NCBI GenBank assembly: GCA_003003615.1
Contig: PVWD01000007.1
Location: 1-60,826, forward strand
Reading direction: 5' to 3'
DNA: 60,826 bases
Origin: a filamentous cyanobacterium CCP2
GTDB lineage: Bacteria; Cyanobacteriota; Cyanobacteriia; Elainellales; Elainellaceae
Below, in pieces: positions 20,415-29,288 of the stretch. A model generated the notes under the pieces. The model saw nothing but the letters and a program-made list of their open reading frames with translations. It searched no databases and was not told the origin of the DNA. The stretch's first letter is position 1. Every line of letters starts with the position of its first letter. Position numbers and translations under genes: made by a program.

Positions 20415-20987
20415 ATGTCTGGTAACGTTTGTCGGTGTGCATGGGTCAGTGACGATCCGTTGGAGGTGGCTTACCACGACCAGGAATGGGGCGTTCCAGT
20501 GCATGATGACATCCGCCTGTTTGAGTTTCTGATTTTAGAAGGGGCGCAGGCGGGGTTGAGTTGGAAAACCGTTTTGCGGAAGCGGGAAAGTTATCGTGCT
20601 GCATTTGACGGGTTTGCTCCTGAACGGGTGGCTCAATATGACGATCGCAAACTGGCTGAACTCCTTGCCAATCCTGGAATTATTCGTAATCGCTTAAAAG
20701 TCCAGGCAGCCGTTCAAAATGCCCGATCGTTCTTGGCAGTGCAAGAAGAGTTTGGCAGCTTCGATCGCTACATTTGGGGCTTTGTAGGGGGAAAGCCGAT
20801 CGTGAATGCGTGGCAAACGATCGAGGAGGTTCCGGCAGAAACGGTAGAGTCCCAAGCGATGAGCAAGGATTTACGCCGACGAGGGTTTAAGTTTGTTGGC
20901 TCCACTATTTGCTATGCCTTTATGCAGGCGTGTGGTTTGGTGAATGACCATACGCTGGATTGCTTTCGCTACGCCGCTCTCTTTTAA
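20415..20987 (+). CDS. tag: DNA-3-methyladenine glycosylase I
   Basis: A 190-residue base-excision repair enzyme that removes 3-methyladenine. It has the family start CRCAWVSDDPLEVAYHDQEWG, the helix-hairpin region (LSWKTVLRKRESYRAAF) and zinc-site residues: Cys near the start (VCRCAW), His in the YHDQEWG block and a C-terminal His/Cys set in VNDHTLDCF. Length is normal. Its 3' end overlaps no real gene; the CADD-type gene starts 80 nt later on the same strand. Confidence 0.95.
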   Translation: MSGNVCRCAWVSDDPLEVAYHDQEWGVPVHDDIRLFEFLILEGAQAGLSWKTVLRKRESYRAAFDGFAPERVAQYDDRKLAELLANPGIIRNRLKVQAAVQNARSFLAVQEEFGSFDRYIWGFVGGKPIVNAWQTIEEVPAETVESQAMSKDLRRRGFKFVGSTICYAFMQACGLVNDHTLDCFRYAALF

Positions 20988-21067
20988 CAATTCGTTGCCA
21001 GGGATATCGCAAAATTTCTCTTTTTGAGATAATTTGCTGTATTACCGTCACGTCAGGAGCGTGTGCA

Positions 21068-21763
21068 ATGACTGTTCGCCAAACTCTACAAGATATCGTT
21101 GCTCAGAAGCATCTGCTGACTCATCCGTTCTATATCGCTTGGACAGAAGGCAAGCTGACCCGTGAACACCTGAGGCATTACGCCGAGCAATACTTCCATC
21201 ACGTTTTAGCCTTCCCCACTTACATTAGTGCCATCCACTACAACACCCCTTACCTTCCTGTGCGGCAGGAACTCCTAGAAAATCTGGTGGGCGAGGAACA
21301 GGGCGAGAAAAACCATCCGGCACTGTGGCGCAATTTTGCGTTGGCTCTGGGGGCTGAAAAGGCTGAACTGGAAAGCAATCCTCAGCTAGACACAACTGCC
21401 AATCTGATCGGCACGTTCCGTGACCTGTGCATTCGATCGCCTTTTTATGCGGGCTTGGCGGCTTTGTATGTCTATGAATCTCAGATTCCAGAGGTTGCTA
21501 CGGTCAAAATTGATGGTTTGAAGCAGTTCTACGGCATGGATGATCCGGCAGAGTATGAATTTTTCACGGTTCACCAAGTGGCGGATGTGCATCATGCTGA
21601 ATCAGTTGTTCAGTTGGTTGAAGCCCATGCCGTGACAGAAGCGCAGCAGGCAGAAGTGGCGCAAGTTGCCCAATCCGCAGCCGATGCCCTTTGGGGTTTC
21701 CTGGATGGGGTATACGAAACTTACTGTCAGGATATTGCTGAGGCTGAAATGAGCGTTTCCTAA
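21068..21763 (+). CDS. CADD-family (TenA/PqqC-fold) protein, putative folate metabolism
   Basis: A 231-residue all-helical protein of the haem-oxygenase/TenA fold, closest in pattern to CADD of Chlamydia. The di-metal ligand positions look present: Glu and His in EEQGEKNHPALW (about residues 79-90) and Asp/His in VADVHHAESVV (about residues 178-188). CADD homologues make p-aminobenzoate for folate by sacrificing one of their own tyrosines, replacing the chorismate route. ATG 21068 is preceded by AGGAG at 9 nt; the longer in-frame start inside tag is spurious. Confidence 0.82.
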   Translation: MTVRQTLQDIVAQKHLLTHPFYIAWTEGKLTREHLRHYAEQYFHHVLAFPTYISAIHYNTPYLPVRQELLENLVGEEQGEKNHPALWRNFALALGAEKAELESNPQLDTTANLIGTFRDLCIRSPFYAGLAALYVYESQIPEVATVKIDGLKQFYGMDDPAEYEFFTVHQVADVHHAESVVQLVEAHAVTEAQQAEVAQVAQSAADALWGFLDGVYETYCQDIAEAEMSVS

Positions 21764-22020
21764 TGAGATGCGTTAATCCTTAGACAATCTAAGCGTTCAC
21801 TCAAAACCTCAAACCCGATCGCTCAAATTTAGATAGGCAATGGTTGGAAAGGTTAGGATAATTGAGTTAAACCAAGCCTCATAGAGCAACTTGGGAATAC
21901 GGAACTTGTCCTAACCCATTTTTACTACGGGTATGCTTACAGCCTGCGGATGGTGTTTTAAGTCTGAAGAACCCAATTCGGCGAATTCGCGTGAGTCTAC
22001 CTTAGTTCCAGGCATGGTGC

Positions 22021-22512
22021 TTAAAGGGTTTGGGCTTTTTGCACGCGGGCTTTTGCTGTATCTCCTCGTTTGGCGATCGGCACATGTTCTGTTGCTGCTG
22101 CTAGCCCAAACGCAGGCATATTGCCATAAATCGCTTCATAATGTCCTGGTTCAATCAGATAGGTTTCATGCCAGATGCCCACAGTGCCGTCATTTCCAAC
22201 GGCTCGGTTAAATCGCTGCCATGCCGCCAAGTGAGGCTCAGAAGGGCTGCGGGCAAAGCGTTCTAAGTCTTCAAACGATCGCCAATAGGACAATAGCAAC
22301 GTTGTGGTGGGGAACAGTCGAAAGAAGTTTTCTCCGCCGAGGAAGCCCTTTTCAGGATGTGCTTTAAGGGTTTTCAGCATGGGAGCCATTGCCTGAGCGA
22401 CGGGAACCCATTTAGAAAACGACCAAAATTGGTTCACCCGCATTCCAATTAAAAACACGACAAAGGAAGAGTCAATCTGTGCCGTATAACGTCCGGGTAT
22501 AACAGGTATCAT
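22021..22512 (-). CDS. DUF4188 family protein
   Basis: A 163-residue protein of the DUF4188 family, a dimeric alpha/beta-barrel (monooxygenase-like) group: MIPGRYTAQI-type start, FVVFLIGMRVNQFW, TLLLSYWRSFEDLERFARSPSEPHLAAW and IWHETYLI. The biochemical role is unknown; relatives are often beside PadR regulators and thought to handle small aromatic or haem-like compounds. ATG 22512 has GGAGG at 7 nt, so an in-frame start 18 nt upstream is rejected. It is divergent from the PadR gene with palindromes between them. Confidence 0.85.
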   Translation of the reverse strand: MIPVIPGRYTAQIDSSFVVFLIGMRVNQFWSFSKWVPVAQAMAPMLKTLKAHPEKGFLGGENFFRLFPTTTLLLSYWRSFEDLERFARSPSEPHLAAWQRFNRAVGNDGTVGIWHETYLIEPGHYEAIYGNMPAFGLAAATEHVPIAKRGDTAKARVQKAQTL

Positions 22513-22555
22513 GACAAAGCCTCCAAGCAAATACTCTTAAAGCTTAATACTCATA

Positions 22556-22598
22556 TTGTTGAGTATACAACAAATGTTATATTCAATAATATGAATAT
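22556..22598. promoter_or_regulatory. PadR operator region with two dyads
   Basis: TTGTTG-N6-CAACAA spans 22556-22573 and ATATTCA-N6-TGAATAT spans 22579-22598. Both lie between the divergent DUF4188 and PadR genes, and AT-rich dyads of this kind are typical PadR-family sites. Repression of both genes by the PadR protein is inferred. Confidence 0.65.
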
Positions 22599-22628
22599 GT
22601 CAACTCGGAAGTGCGTTTTTTCAAAAGT

Positions 22629-23198
22629 ATGTCTTTGAGCTTTGCAATTTTGTCGGTGCTGGTAGCAAATCATGCGAGTGGCTACGATTTGACGAAGCGG
22701 TTTAACCCCTCAGCGGAGGGATCGGTGGGCTTTTTCTGGACAGCGAGCTTTCAGCAAATTTATCGGGAACTAGGTCGGCTAGAGGAAAAGGGATGGCTTC
22801 AGGCACAAACCGTTCAGCAGGACAACCGGCCAGACAAGCGAATTTACTCTGTTACTGAATTGGGAAAACAGCATTTGCGGGATTGGATTACTGAAGCTGA
22901 AAAATCGCCTCCCGTCCGAGATGAGCTACTGGTAAAGTTAAATGCTGGATATTTGGTCGATCGCCCTGCTATTTTGGTCAAGCTGAAAATGCACCAGCAG
23001 CAGCATCAACAACGGCTGGCTATCTACGAAGAAATTGAGCGAAATCACTTTCAAAATCCCGAAACCCTTTCGGAGTTTCTGCAATTTAGCTATCTCACAC
23101 TGCTAATGGGGATTCATTATGAAACCGGATGGCTGACCTGGTGCGATCGAGCGATCCGGTTTCTGGAAATGCCAGTTCAGGAAGAAACGAAACGTTGA
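22629..23198 (+). CDS. PadR-family transcriptional regulator
   Basis: A 189-residue regulator. The winged helix of PadR proteins is clear: LSFAILSVLVANHASGYDLTKRF (residues 3-25), the recognition region FFWTASFQQIYRELGRLEEKGWL and the wing RPDKRIYSVTELGKQHL. Residues 95-180 are the C-terminal coiled dimerisation helices (QQHQQRLAIYEEIERNHF). ATG 22629 begins the conserved helix; an upstream GTG at 22611 would add six residues. It probably controls the divergent DUF4188 gene and itself. Confidence 0.9.
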   Translation: MSLSFAILSVLVANHASGYDLTKRFNPSAEGSVGFFWTASFQQIYRELGRLEEKGWLQAQTVQQDNRPDKRIYSVTELGKQHLRDWITEAEKSPPVRDELLVKLNAGYLVDRPAILVKLKMHQQQHQQRLAIYEEIERNHFQNPETLSEFLQFSYLTLLMGIHYETGWLTWCDRAIRFLEMPVQEETKR

Positions 23199-23246
23199 TA
23201 AAGTGCGTCAGTCAAAACCAAAGTGCTTTATGCCAAGGATTGCTCC

Positions 23247-25295
23247 TCAGGTCGGACGACGCAAATCGAGGGATGGATTGCGATCGAAGAAGTTGACGGG
23301 TTTAAGGGCGAATCCGTGCCAACTTGTAGACATGATCGGCCAGTCCTCTGCCACAGTGACGTGGTGAAAGCCCAGCGTATACCATGCCACGATATCGGTA
23401 TCAACAATCGGGCGATCGTTACCTGTCCAGGAAAATAGCGTGTCATCGCCTTTGCTTTGGTTAGGGTAAGTTCCGGCGGCATAAATTTCATCTGGGTCAT
23501 AGGGTGTCACCCAAAGATGATATTTAACAAAACCAGCCCGCAGTGTGGGGTAGTCTTCTGGCAGCAACAAATTAGAGCCATTGTCGATCGGCATAATTTG
23601 GTAGCTCGTTGGATTGCCCACATAATTTGCAGCCGCAGCACTCTCTATCCGCCAGCGAGAAGGCGTGTCGTAATTTAGCTTCAGGCGAGCTTGGGTATCG
23701 GTTTCCAATACTTGCGTTTCGGGCATCCAAATACTCCGACGGGGATGATCGGCAGGCAATTCTTGCAATCTCAGCCCATCTTTAACAAAACGATTGGCCG
23801 TTCCATCTACATCCAGATCGAGCCGGAAGCTAAAAAAGTGATCATGGGAAACACCTACCAATCCAGGGGCAATCAGCGTTCCATAGGCTGTATCTTCAGC
23901 CGCAGTCGGGTCAGACATGGATTCTGCCATCACCCCTTTGACTGCATCAATGCCCGTTGCCCCAACCATGACTTTAATCATGCCAGACTGAGTAAACACC
24001 CAATCCAATACATAATCATAGTTGCCGATCGTAGACATCATTCGCACCACTAAATCTACCTGAGGACGACCCTCAAAGGTTTCATTCGTAACTTCGTTAT
24101 GCCGCCAAATGGGATTACCTTGATACTGCTCAAAGACGCACAAAACATCTTCTGCCGTGAATGCGTTGCCCTCATCATCTGGCAAAACAGCATCCATAAA
24201 AACGGCATTGGTCGGACAATCAATTCCAGATGCTAATGGTGTAGCTAACCAACCAAAACCGTACTCACCCGAATCCATATACGTGCGATAGTACCAGGTA
24301 TCTTCTGAATCCATGTAAGGAACAAAAATTTCCGATAATGTTCCTTCATAGAGAACCGGACGGATTTGTCCGTTATCCTGATAATTTACCATTGAAATGA
24401 CCGTACCCAGACGGCGATCGAACCCCAAATGAAACGACCACTTTTGCCAGTTAATGACATTGTGATCCATTGTGATGTTGTTTCCTTGAGGCTGCTCCAA
24501 TGCAATTGGATTGAGGGGTGGACGCAATTCACCAAACGCATCCTTCGCCGAGTCTTCATCATAGGCATTGGACTTGGTGTTAATGGGGATGATTCCATTG
24601 TCGAGCACATCTAAAACTTGCTGTTCATTTAGATCAACAACTGCCATCACCCCTTCGATCGGACTACCATAAATATTGTTTTTGGTATTGCTTAAATCTG
24701 AACAAGGTACATTCAAAATTCGCCGCCCTTCATGTTCAGGCAAGCCATAATAACCAACCGTTAAAGGCGCGCAGTTAATCTGGCTATATTCTGTGATGCC
24801 TCGCTTGGCCATTGCCTCTTGCCAACGGGGGTCAGCCGTCACCAGATCATTTACGCCAATCAGTTCTTCGAGCAACAGGTTTGGCTGGACATCTTCCTGC
24901 TTTTTCCAGGAAATGACTGCCCCTCCAGACAAATCAACCACCGCTTCATAGGTTTCTGGGCCTTGTTTAACAATTGCAAAGGCCGATCGAGAAACGGGCT
25001 GTCCTGATTCCCAGCTTAAAACCTCGGCTTTTGGCGGTTCGTGGAGGGTGATTAAGGGAAACCGACTCGATTCATCAATGTAGCCTGCCTCAGTGAGAAG
25101 TTGCTTTGTCAACGTAAATTCTTCAGCCGTCAGGGAATCCAGGGGATGGGTTGGAGCCATTTGGGCCAAGACGGGCGTTCCGACGTTGAACCCCGAACTG
25201 CTGATAAGCGTCAACCCGACGATCGCCAGCAATGTTCCTACAATTACCAACCCAAAGCGGAGATATCGTGAACTAAACATCTTCAAACGTGACAT
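23247..25295 (-). CDS. Copper-containing primary amine oxidase
   Basis: A 682-residue quinoprotein amine oxidase that oxidises primary amines to aldehydes with release of ammonia and hydrogen peroxide. The topaquinone precursor is the first Tyr of NYDY (about residue 426), the catalytic base is Asp341 in YMDSGEYGFG, and copper ligands are the HH pair of LGFHHVTVAEDWP and the His of STSWHGFAL. A hydrophobic N-terminus (about residues 13-33) indicates export to the periplasm. AGGAG lies 8 nt before the ATG. These enzymes are uncommon in cyanobacteria; amine use as a nitrogen source is a plausible role. No amine transporter is adjacent. Confidence 0.94.
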   Translation of the reverse strand: MSRLKMFSSRYLRFGLVIVGTLLAIVGLTLISSSGFNVGTPVLAQMAPTHPLDSLTAEEFTLTKQLLTEAGYIDESSRFPLITLHEPPKAEVLSWESGQPVSRSAFAIVKQGPETYEAVVDLSGGAVISWKKQEDVQPNLLLEELIGVNDLVTADPRWQEAMAKRGITEYSQINCAPLTVGYYGLPEHEGRRILNVPCSDLSNTKNNIYGSPIEGVMAVVDLNEQQVLDVLDNGIIPINTKSNAYDEDSAKDAFGELRPPLNPIALEQPQGNNITMDHNVINWQKWSFHLGFDRRLGTVISMVNYQDNGQIRPVLYEGTLSEIFVPYMDSEDTWYYRTYMDSGEYGFGWLATPLASGIDCPTNAVFMDAVLPDDEGNAFTAEDVLCVFEQYQGNPIWRHNEVTNETFEGRPQVDLVVRMMSTIGNYDYVLDWVFTQSGMIKVMVGATGIDAVKGVMAESMSDPTAAEDTAYGTLIAPGLVGVSHDHFFSFRLDLDVDGTANRFVKDGLRLQELPADHPRRSIWMPETQVLETDTQARLKLNYDTPSRWRIESAAAANYVGNPTSYQIMPIDNGSNLLLPEDYPTLRAGFVKYHLWVTPYDPDEIYAAGTYPNQSKGDDTLFSWTGNDRPIVDTDIVAWYTLGFHHVTVAEDWPIMSTSWHGFALKPVNFFDRNPSLDLRRPT

Positions 25296-25319
25296 TACAC
25301 GTACTCCTGATGCTTAACT

Positions 25320-26723
25320 GTGAATTTCCAAAGTTTATCGATCGTTGGGTGGCGATTGGGTCATCTGAGATACCGTCTGAGATACCGATGGCTCAGTTTC
25401 GGGCATTCTAGGCAGCATAAAACATCAAACATCATTTCCGATGTGACTCCTATGCAACAAGCGGCCCACTCTGCCCATTTGAAACCTGAATTGCTTTCCT
25501 TGCCCAGGTTTGAGAAGCTCCAAGTATCGATCGTGGTTGGTGATCTTTCCACTCGTGGGGCGGGGCGTTGGGGCGGTGCAGTGCGTCCGTTTTTGCTGGC
25601 TCAGGCCTTGCAACGACTGGGTTGTCAGGTGCAGCTAGTCGGTTTTTGTTTTGGGGAAGAAACAGCGATCGTTTCCACTCCAGAGCTTCCTGTAATTGCA
25701 GTAAACGGTCGTCCTTACCCTGGCTTCGTGCGATCGGTGCAGCAACTTTTGCCCCAGATTCAAGGCGATTTGGTCTACGCCTATAAGCCGAAGCCTTCCA
25801 GTTTTGGGGTGGCACTGCTCAAAAAATGGCGATCGAACTGCCCCATAATTTTGGATATTGATGACTGGGAATTAAGCTGGCACGGGGGAGATCAATGGCA
25901 ATATCAACCTGGATTGAAACAATTAGCGCGAGACATACTAAAGCCGAAGGGTGCTTTACGAAATCCAGATCATCCCCTTTACCTGAAATGGATTGAGCAA
26001 CAGGTGCATCAAGCCGATGCCGTAACGGTGCATACTCAGTTTTTACACGATCGCTTTGGGGGAACCTATGTGCCCAACGGGAAGGACATTGCATTATTTA
26101 ATCCAGAAGGATATGACCCGATCGCCTTGAAACAAAAATATGGATTAGCCAACTATCGGGTGTTGATGTTTCCGGGGGCCCCTCGTCCATATAAGGGTGT
26201 GGAGGATGTGTTGATGGCACTGGAGCGGTTGAATCGTCCAGATATTCGCCTGGTGATTGTGGGGGGCAGTCCCTATGATGACTACGATCGCCAACTCACG
26301 GAACAGTGGGGACAGTGGATGATCCAACTTCCCAAAATTCCCCATTCCCAAATGCCAGAAGTGATTGCCGCCGCCGATGCGATCGTGGTGCCGCAACGCA
26401 ATACCCCAGCCGCCCAAGCACAGTTTCCCCTCAAGCTCACCGATGGGATGGCAATGGCAAAGCCGATCCTGGCAACACGAGTCGGAGATATTCCACAAAT
26501 TTTAGGTGAAGCGGGCTATTTGGTTGAACCGGAATCTCCAGCGCAGTTAGCCCAGCAAATTGAATGGATTTTGGCTCATCCCGATGAAGCAGCCCTACGC
26601 GGACAACAAGCCCGATCGCGCTGTGTTGAACAATGCAGCATTGAAGCAATGGCAGCAACCCTTTCAACGGTTCTTTGTCGCTTTTTTAGTCCGATCGGGA
26701 ATTCTACAGTTGAGTCCATTTGA
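25320..26723 (+). CDS. Glycosyltransferase, GT4 family
   Basis: A 467-residue GT-B glycosyltransferase. The N-terminal Rossmann half starts near residue 65 (LQVSIVVGDLSTRGAGRWGG). The C-terminal half has VLMFPGAPRPYKGVEDVLMALERL and the donor site region AADAIVVPQRNTPAAQAQFPLKLTDGMAMAKPILATRVG. Acceptor and donor are unknown. The start is uncertain: GTG 25320 is in frame but the first 65 residues look unlike the family, and ATG 25452 (MQQAAHSAHL) is a good alternative. An ABC exporter follows 21 nt after the stop, suggesting the two make and export a glycan or glycolipid. Confidence 0.85.
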   Translation: MNFQSLSIVGWRLGHLRYRLRYRWLSFGHSRQHKTSNIISDVTPMQQAAHSAHLKPELLSLPRFEKLQVSIVVGDLSTRGAGRWGGAVRPFLLAQALQRLGCQVQLVGFCFGEETAIVSTPELPVIAVNGRPYPGFVRSVQQLLPQIQGDLVYAYKPKPSSFGVALLKKWRSNCPIILDIDDWELSWHGGDQWQYQPGLKQLARDILKPKGALRNPDHPLYLKWIEQQVHQADAVTVHTQFLHDRFGGTYVPNGKDIALFNPEGYDPIALKQKYGLANYRVLMFPGAPRPYKGVEDVLMALERLNRPDIRLVIVGGSPYDDYDRQLTEQWGQWMIQLPKIPHSQMPEVIAAADAIVVPQRNTPAAQAQFPLKLTDGMAMAKPILATRVGDIPQILGEAGYLVEPESPAQLAQQIEWILAHPDEAALRGQQARSRCVEQCSIEAMAATLSTVLCRFFSPIGNSTVESI

Positions 26724-26744
26724 TGCCCTTTATTGTCACGTCGT

Positions 26745-28781
26745 ATGTCGCCTTCCAATACGCTCCTGCTTCGCCTCGCCTTACGCTATCCCATTCCCAT
26801 TGTTGTGAATATTCTCCTGGGTTTTTCTGGGGCGTTGTTTAACGGGGTTAGCACGGCTCTGATTGTGCCAGTGTTTATGAGTATTTTGGGGCAGGAGGCA
26901 GTGCTACAATCTGGCCCACCCCTTATGCGCCAGTTTTTAGGGTTATTTGACGGCATTTCGTCGAACCAAAGACTGTTGGCTATGGCAGGGGTGATAATTG
27001 GCTTTATTGTTCTGAAAAATCTTGCCGTTTATGCCAGCAATTTGGCGGCAAATGCACTAGGGCGAAAGTTGACCTCTGATTTGCAGGAAGATGGCTTAAA
27101 ACTGCTGCTGGATGTGGATCTGGATTATTTCACCAAGGCGAAAGCAGGCGATTTGATGAATCGTTTGGGGGGTGAGATGAACCGGGCGAGTACGACCATC
27201 AGCACCGGAATTAGTCTAATCATTACCATCATCACGATTTTTGTCTTTGTGGGATTGTTGGTTTGGACTTCGTGGCAACTGACGATCGCCGCTACATTTC
27301 TGCTGCCCGTTTCTCCTTTAATTAGCCAATTTTTAATTGCAAAGTCTAGACGGTTTGGTAAGTTAATTACGCATATTAACCAGGAATATTCGGGTCGGCT
27401 GATTGAAATTTTTGCTGGAATTCGTTTAGTCAAAGCGGCAGCCACAGAACAGCAAGAATTCGTTCATCTGCGGCATCTGATTCGCGATCGAGAGCGGATT
27501 GAATTTCAGTCTCGAATGGCGGCTTTAGCTATTGCACCATTAAGCGAAGTGACGAGTATTTGTGCATTATTTTTACTCATCTTATTAGGGCGAATTCTGT
27601 TCATTGACCAGCTCGATGCCTTGTCTACCGTATTGCTGACTTATATCGTTTTGCTGTTCCGGCTCCTGCCCTTTATTGCTCAACTGAACAGTCATCGTGA
27701 AAACATTGCTCGATCGGCTGCTTCAGTGGATGTTGTGTATGACCTGATGCGATCGAACAATAAAAGCTTTATGCCCAATGGTTCTGTTCCCTACACTTCC
27801 ATTCAACAGAGCATTTCCTTTGAGAACATTGGTTTTCACTATCCAGGCAGTGCAAAGCAGATTCTCCAGAATATTGATTTAGTGATTCCAAAGGGCACAA
27901 CGCTGGCATTGGTCGGGTCATCAGGAGCCGGAAAAACGACTCTGGTGGATTTGCTACCTCGCTTTTACGACCCCACCCAAGGACGGATTACCATTGATGG
28001 CATCGATTTACGAGATTTTGATTTAAAATCCTTACGGCGATCGATGGGGATTGTCAGTCAGGACACCTTTTTGTTTAACGATACGATTCGTAATAACATT
28101 GCCTATGGCTGCACAGACATTACCGAAACCGACATTCTGGAAGCCGTCCGACGCGCCAATGCCCATGAGTTTATTCAACACTTGCCCCAGGGGTTAGACA
28201 CAATGATTGGCGATCGGGGGGTGATGCTCTCTGGGGGACAACGCCAGCGGATTGCCATTGCTCGCGCTTTGCTACGAAATCCAGAAATCCTGATTCTAGA
28301 TGAGGCGACCAGTGCTTTGGATACGGTGTCTGAACGGTTGGTGCAGCAAGCCCTTGATGACCTGAGCCGCGAACGGACAACCCTTGTCATTGCCCATCGG
28401 CTGTCAACCGTGCAAAAAGCGCATCAAATTGCAGTCCTTGATCGGGGCCAAGTCGTTGAACTGGGAACCCATGATGAACTTTTACAGCGCAATGGATTGT
28501 ACAGCCAGCTTCATGCCATGCAGTTTAGCGATCGTCCTTCAACCCAGGACTGGGTTTGCCAGGATCAAACCGAAATTTTGGCCCAGGCTTCCTACGAGTT
28601 TCGATCGCACCTTAACTCAATGATGGGTTCTCTCAGCCTGCTCACAGACGCAACCCTCAACACCACAGAGGAACAGTCTGAACTGGCAGAAGAGGCCTAC
28701 CGCTCAGCAACTGAACTCTTCAAAACCGTTCAACACCTGGAAGATAATTATCGTGTGTCTGTGCGATCGAAGCATGAGTAG
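26745..28781 (+). CDS. MsbA-like ABC exporter with histidine-kinase-like C-terminal tail
   Basis: A 678-residue half-transporter. Residues 1-330 are the six-helix exporter membrane domain. The ATPase domain has Walker A GSSGAGKTTL, signature LSGGQRQR, Walker B ILILDEATSALD and H-loop IAHRLST. After the normal end, about 85 extra residues (QASYEFRSHLNSMMGSLSLL...EEQSELAEEAYRSATELFKTV) resemble the dimerisation/phosphotransfer helices of sensor kinases, but the H-box SHELRTPLN reads SYEFRSHLN, with Tyr at the phospho-His site. It follows the glycosyltransferase by 21 nt. ATG 26745 is preferred over the in-frame TTG at 26733. Confidence 0.9.
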   Translation: MSPSNTLLLRLALRYPIPIVVNILLGFSGALFNGVSTALIVPVFMSILGQEAVLQSGPPLMRQFLGLFDGISSNQRLLAMAGVIIGFIVLKNLAVYASNLAANALGRKLTSDLQEDGLKLLLDVDLDYFTKAKAGDLMNRLGGEMNRASTTISTGISLIITIITIFVFVGLLVWTSWQLTIAATFLLPVSPLISQFLIAKSRRFGKLITHINQEYSGRLIEIFAGIRLVKAAATEQQEFVHLRHLIRDRERIEFQSRMAALAIAPLSEVTSICALFLLILLGRILFIDQLDALSTVLLTYIVLLFRLLPFIAQLNSHRENIARSAASVDVVYDLMRSNNKSFMPNGSVPYTSIQQSISFENIGFHYPGSAKQILQNIDLVIPKGTTLALVGSSGAGKTTLVDLLPRFYDPTQGRITIDGIDLRDFDLKSLRRSMGIVSQDTFLFNDTIRNNIAYGCTDITETDILEAVRRANAHEFIQHLPQGLDTMIGDRGVMLSGGQRQRIAIARALLRNPEILILDEATSALDTVSERLVQQALDDLSRERTTLVIAHRLSTVQKAHQIAVLDRGQVVELGTHDELLQRNGLYSQLHAMQFSDRPSTQDWVCQDQTEILAQASYEFRSHLNSMMGSLSLLTDATLNTTEEQSELAEEAYRSATELFKTVQHLEDNYRVSVRSKHE

Positions 28782-28784
28782 CCA

Positions 28785-29270
28785 TTACTGAAGTGCTGAA
28801 ATTAGATAGTCAAAGTAAGTTCCGACTTCACTCGCATCCTCGGTAGCCATCATAGTAGAGGTAATGTTTTTCATTGCCCGAATCCCTTCCGCCACAGATT
28901 CGATTGGCGTACCCAGCGATCGATACATTTCACGCACACCCACCACTCCAATTTCCTGAATCGGTGTGGTTTCGCCCGCCGCCACGCTGTAGGTGATCAA
29001 GCGCAGATAATAATCCAAATCTCGCAGGCACGTTGCCGTCATTGCCTCACCATAGGCATTACCCCCTGGAGAGACAAGATTGGGACGTTTCTGGAAGAGT
29101 TGCTCTCCCGCTTGCTTGATAATGCGCTCTCGGCTTCCGGTTAAGGCTTGCACCAGCCGTATCCGCCGATCGCCACTCTGAACAAAGAGCTTGATCTGCT
29201 CCAGTTCGCCAGGGGTTGGATAGCGAACTTCAGCATCTGCATTCACGATCATTTTGGTGATAATACTCAT
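28785..29270 (-). CDS. Allophycocyanin alpha-subunit paralogue (ApcA-like)
   Basis: A 161-residue phycobiliprotein with the bilin-attachment Cys81 in [16 protein letters not shown] and the full globin-like fold. It is closer to ApcA than to ApcD ([14 protein letters not shown] start, [34 protein letters not shown]). No apcB, apcC or apcE is nearby, whereas the main apcA normally lies in the apcEABC cluster, so this is probably a secondary, condition-specific copy such as those used under low or far-red light. It starts 18 nt after ftsH on the same strand with AGGAG at 7 nt, so the two are almost certainly cotranscribed. Confidence 0.9.
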   Translation of the reverse strand: MSIITKMIVNADAEVRYPTPGELEQIKLFVQSGDRRIRLVQALTGSRERIIKQAGEQLFQKRPNLVSPGGNAYGEAMTATCLRDLDYYLRLITYSVAAGETTPIQEIGVVGVREMYRSLGTPIESVAEGIRAMKNITSTMMATEDASEVGTYFDYLISALQ

Positions 29271-29288
29271 TTGTCAACTCCTAATGAA

